From: Cymbidium sinense
Lineage: Eukaryota; Streptophyta; Magnoliopsida; Asparagales; Orchidaceae
Length of the DNA: 64,000 nt
Reading direction: 5' to 3'
Assembly: GCA_021442155.1 (NCBI GenBank)
Contig: CM038217.1
Coordinates: forward strand, 145,883,643 to 145,947,642
This document shows, piece by piece, positions 60,540 through 64,000 of the stretch. Position 1 is the stretch's first letter, and the number at the start of each line of letters is the position of its first letter. The position numbers and the translations under genes were made by a program. The notes beneath the pieces were generated by a model. That model saw nothing but the letters and a program-made list of their open reading frames with translations, did not search any database and was not told the origin of the DNA.

Positions 60540-61900
60540 TGATTGATTTTGGATTAGATGTTTTAGTTTAATTACATCTTGATAATTCAATATTCTTAAT
60601 TTCTAATGAAGTTTAAGTTTGTTTAAGTTCATGTGTTTTTGGTTGATTATTTTTAGATTTGATTTAATTAAATCTTGATAATTCAATATCCTTAATATCT
60701 AATGAAGTTTAAGTTTGTTTAAGTTCATGTTCTTTTGATTGATTAATTTTAGATTAGTTTTGGTTTAGTTAAATCTTGATAATTCAATATCCTATTTAAT
60801 TCTTTTCTTTGACTATGGTTATGTGACTAATTTATGTTTTGATTGATGGTTCATTCATTTGTAGTTTGATCATATTAGATTAATTGAGATTTTATTTTGA
60901 TTTTTAGTTGAGTCTGATTCCTTGTAATTAGGATTTTATCTTTAATCACATCCATTTGTCATGTTCATCATAGTTTGGTTTGTATTTTGACTTCATACAT
61001 TAGATTGATTGATTAGTTTATCTTATTTAAGAAAATAATAAGATTTGATTTGATACATATTAAATTGATGAGCCTTTCTTAATTTAATTTAATTTGATTT
61101 AATTTGATTTGATTAGATTTATTAATCTATTGGTTTGCTTAGGTTCAATGTGATTATGTGATTAGTTTAATTAAGAAGTGTATTTATGTTAATTATAAAG
61201 GTTTATTTAATTTTTTAATTTGATTTCATATTTATTTAGACTAATGATGTAATTAATGACTTAATAATTTAGATTTAATTTAGGTTTTGATTAGTATTTA
61301 ATTGCATCTTAATTATTTTTAATTAAGCTTAGATTTAATATGATTAATTTAATTAACTTAATTAGTTTATTTAAGAGGTATGATTAATTATTTAGATTAA
61401 ATAAAGATTTGTTTAATTTTTAATTTGATTTCATATTTATTTAGGTTAATGATGTAATTAATTATTTAATGATTTAAGGTAAATTAAGAATTGATTGGTA
61501 TTTAATTGCATTTATGTTTGATTATGCTTAGGTTTAATATGATTAATTTAATTGACTTAATTAGTTTATTTAATAGGTGTGATTAAATTAATTAGTAGAT
61601 TAACTAAGTGTTTGGTTTGAATTAATTTTAATGTGATTTATAAAATTAATTTAGTTTATTAAGATGATAGATTAATTTATTAAGTTTGCATTAATTAGGT
61701 GTTTGATTAATTAAGTGTGATTAAGGGTAATTTAAATTTTAAATTATTAGATTAATTAAGGGTTTAATTTAGATTAATGACTTAATGATTTAGGTTTAAT
61801 TTAGGTTTTGAGTGTTTAATTACATCTTAATATGTTTATATTTAATATTTAATGATTAATTTGATTAACTTAATTAGTTTACTTGAGGGGTGTGATTATT
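60540..61900. repeat. Very AT-rich tandem repeats inside the fourth LTR
   Basis: About three ~95-100 bp units share AATTCAATATNCTTAAT and AAGTTTAAGTTTGTTTAAG (60,586; 60,678; 60,780). Then ~205 bp units share ATTTGATTTCATATTTATTTAG and TTTAATTGCAT (61,215; 61,425; a weaker one near 61,760). No coding potential. Confidence 0.6.
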
Positions 61901-63163
61901 AAATTTAATTAGGGGTTTGATTTAAGCTTAATTTTAGAGTTAGCTTTAATGTAACTTATTTAAATTAATTTGATTAATTAAGGTTATGAATTAATTTATT
62001 AAGTTTGCATTAATTATATTTTTGACTAATTAAGTTTGAATAAGGGTAATTAAATTTTTAAATCATTAGATTAATTTACGGTGTGTTTAATTAGAGATTA
62101 ATGACTTAATTTCTCACATGTGAGTGACTCGATTTAGTTAAGTATTTTACTTAAGTTTGATTTGATTAAAGGATTATTGTTATTACCATCATTGTTATTA
62201 AGTGAATTAATTGCTTATTTCATTTTAATTAAGATTAATTACTTATGATTATAATTTTATTTTATTTGACTCATTTATTATGTTTGTTTGATTTTATTAA
62301 CATGCTTGATTTAGTTATTAGGTTGAAATATTTAATAGTTAATTAATTATCTTATTCCAAATGAATGTGATTTAATCATATGTTAGTTAAGTTTACTTTA
62401 ATTTTATTTAGTTTAATTTGATTAGTATCAAATGAATAAAATTTTTGAAATTTGTTGAATTTTTAGTTTGATTTAATATTTAATAATTTAATTGAGTTTT
62501 ATTAACTGAAATAGGTTTAATATTATTTAATTTAATTTCCTCTAAAGATGATATTTTTCTGATTTGAGGATTAATTAATGATTGCTTAAGTGCTATTTTA
62601 TTTCTGATTTTGAATTGATATTTAAATTATTTTATAGATTATGTTTCAATTAACTCCTTAATTGATTAAACTCTAATCTTAAGTGTTTGTTTGGGGTTCA
62701 TTAAGATTCAGAAGATCACATTATTTTCTTAAGAGTCCTAAATGACAATTGAAGTGGTTTAATCCATTTTAAAGATTTTTTTTGTAAATTTTTGAATTTT
62801 TATTTGATTTATTTAATTAAAATGGATAATCTGAATTTTAAAATTTTATTTCTCTAAAAATAGAAGTCCTTTTCACTTAAAATTTTTATGGTAGGTGTGT
62901 TTTAACTTTAATTCTAATCTCTGAAAATTTTAACTTAATCTGATATATATTGTTGGTTTAATTAATGAAATATGAATTTTTTACTAAAACCAAAATTAAG
63001 CTCAAAATACTCAATAAAATTTGGGTATTTTGGGTTTGTTGGATTCCTTTCGGGAAGACCAATCCAACGAGCCCTCGTTTGCAATTTTTGTTAAGTATTA
63101 TATTTTTTATGCATTTTTTGAAGTTTTAGGTGATTTAAATTATTATTTTTTTATAAAAAGGAA

Positions 63164-63490
63164 ATATGCACGATCGACATCCTTTGGAAACGGCTCACTG
63201 ATGTCATCCCGATAGTCCTCGGACGATCGCGGATCTAGAGCGGGGATCGCATGATTGACACACAATTTGAGTCCGATCACACGGTTCCCATGATCGGATG
63301 GTCTAGATCGCATTAGATGATTTGAAGACCCGGAACACGTGATCCATGAGCGATTCAAGCCATCCGATCCCGTGAACCGTGTGATCGGACGATCCAGATC
63401 ACATTAAGCGATCCAAAGGCCCGAGATTGTGCGATCCGAGCCTTCCGATCCCGCGAACCGCAGGATCAAACGGTGGTTGTAGCCTGTCGG
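63164..63490 (-). promoter_or_regulatory. CpG/GATC-rich island in the fourth LTR
   Basis: The strongest GC and CpG concentration in the window. GATC occurs many times, and a ~80-92 bp unit containing TGATCGGANGGTC.AGATC is repeated at about 63,290, 63,382 and partly 63,463. It matches the position of the islands in the other LTRs. Retention of CpG inside an otherwise CpG-depleted LTR suggests a regulatory core, but this is inference. Confidence 0.45.
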
Positions 63491-64000
63491 CCGGTAAACA
63501 ATGTTTTTAAGCTTTTTTTTTTTTTGGAAAAAAATGAGAGTTTCTAAGCCAAAACTTGTCCAAGTGGACCCTTTTTTGCACAGATTCGCATCAAAAAAAT
63601 TCTATTTCCTAATCGGGATGATTTAAAATAAAAATGCAAAATTATCTAGGGGAAATTCCTAAAATCATGAAAAATTAATATAAAATGCGTGAAATCCTAA
63701 GGCCGGCTATGGTTTGGAAAAATTTACCTCATGGGATTATTTTGTGCCGTTGCCTCCTTCTAACGTCGCTTCTCCGATGTCACGTCATAATATAATTGTT
63801 TGTATTTTTGAGCTCAAAAATGGCTTAAAGAAGTGGGGGGATGGGTTCCTTTTTGCTTTGGGGAATTTTTGGGGGCTAAATGGTGGTGGGAGGAAGAGAT
63901 CTAAAGCCTCATCTCTCACTCCTTTTAAAATGGCCAAAAATACAATATTTTTTTGAATTTTTTTTGGCTCCAAATTGATTGTCATCTTGCTTGGGGTGGT

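Larger units (their letters stand above)
57690..64000 (-). repeat. Fourth, diverged LTR copy, runs off the window
   Basis: It starts TGTGATATTTATTTTTGAG and follows LTR B through 48,180-49,250 equivalents, then departs into very AT-rich sequence. Homology to LTR B returns at about 62,860-63,120 (B 51,770-52,070) and 63,590-63,760 (B 52,420-52,570). It lacks the triplicated segment of A and B, so it is another subfamily or a more diverged copy. It is interrupted at about 59,640-60,085 by a host-gene fragment with telomere repeats. Open frames at 63,021-63,215 and 63,714-63,956 are not conserved in LTR B. Confidence 0.75.

Overview
The window looks like angiosperm nuclear intergenic DNA. It is AT-rich and CpG-poor, carries the plant telomere motif (CCCTAAA)n, and is filled almost entirely by old, broken Ty3/gypsy LTR retrotransposons. 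No intact host gene, tRNA, rRNA or organellar insert was recognised. The species cannot be named from the sequence. All identities and unit counts below are by eye.

Two copies of the same giant element lie head-to-tail on the minus strand. In sense order each has: a long LTR, a tRNA-Arg-type primer-binding site (PBS), a leader made of tandem hairpin repeats, an extra ORF upstream of gag, gag with a zinc-knuckle-like tail, protease, a lysine/glutamate-rich polypurine segment, RT with its own RNase H, a second RNase H-like domain, integrase, a 2.8-3.4 kb 3' UTR with tandem repeats, and the 3' LTR. The domain order, the second RNase H, the tRNA-Arg PBS and the extra ORF point to the Tat (Ogre-like) lineage. 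LTRs are about 7-8 kb, so a complete copy would be about 30 kb.

Layout. 1-28,438 is element E1: 3' LTR to 6,998, interrupted by a 1.14 kb hAT-like element; 3' UTR to 10,374; pol/gag relics 10,375-19,564; hairpin array 19,740-22,240; PBS 22,378; 5' LTR from 22,406, cut off at 28,438. 28,439-28,855 is unassigned. 28,856-54,858 is element E2: 3' LTR A to 36,650; 3' UTR to 39,482; pol/gag relics to 48,179; then LTR B abutting a truncated upstream ORF with no PBS. 54,859-55,796 is a second hairpin leader with its own PBS. 55,797-57,689 is an LTR tail in inverted orientation. 57,690 to the window end is a fourth, diverged LTR, broken by a host gene 3'-end fragment fused to interstitial telomere repeats.

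The most interesting signal is the hairpin array. About 31 units in E1 and 6 in the second leader keep the loop constant while the two arms change together, which suggests selection on structure in the retrotransposon leader. Other notable points are 12-nt motifs in the 3' UTR complementary to the PBS core, dense TTGACC (W-box-like) clusters in the U3-equivalent part of the LTRs, and the gene-fragment/telomere-repeat insertion at an ACCCTAA site.
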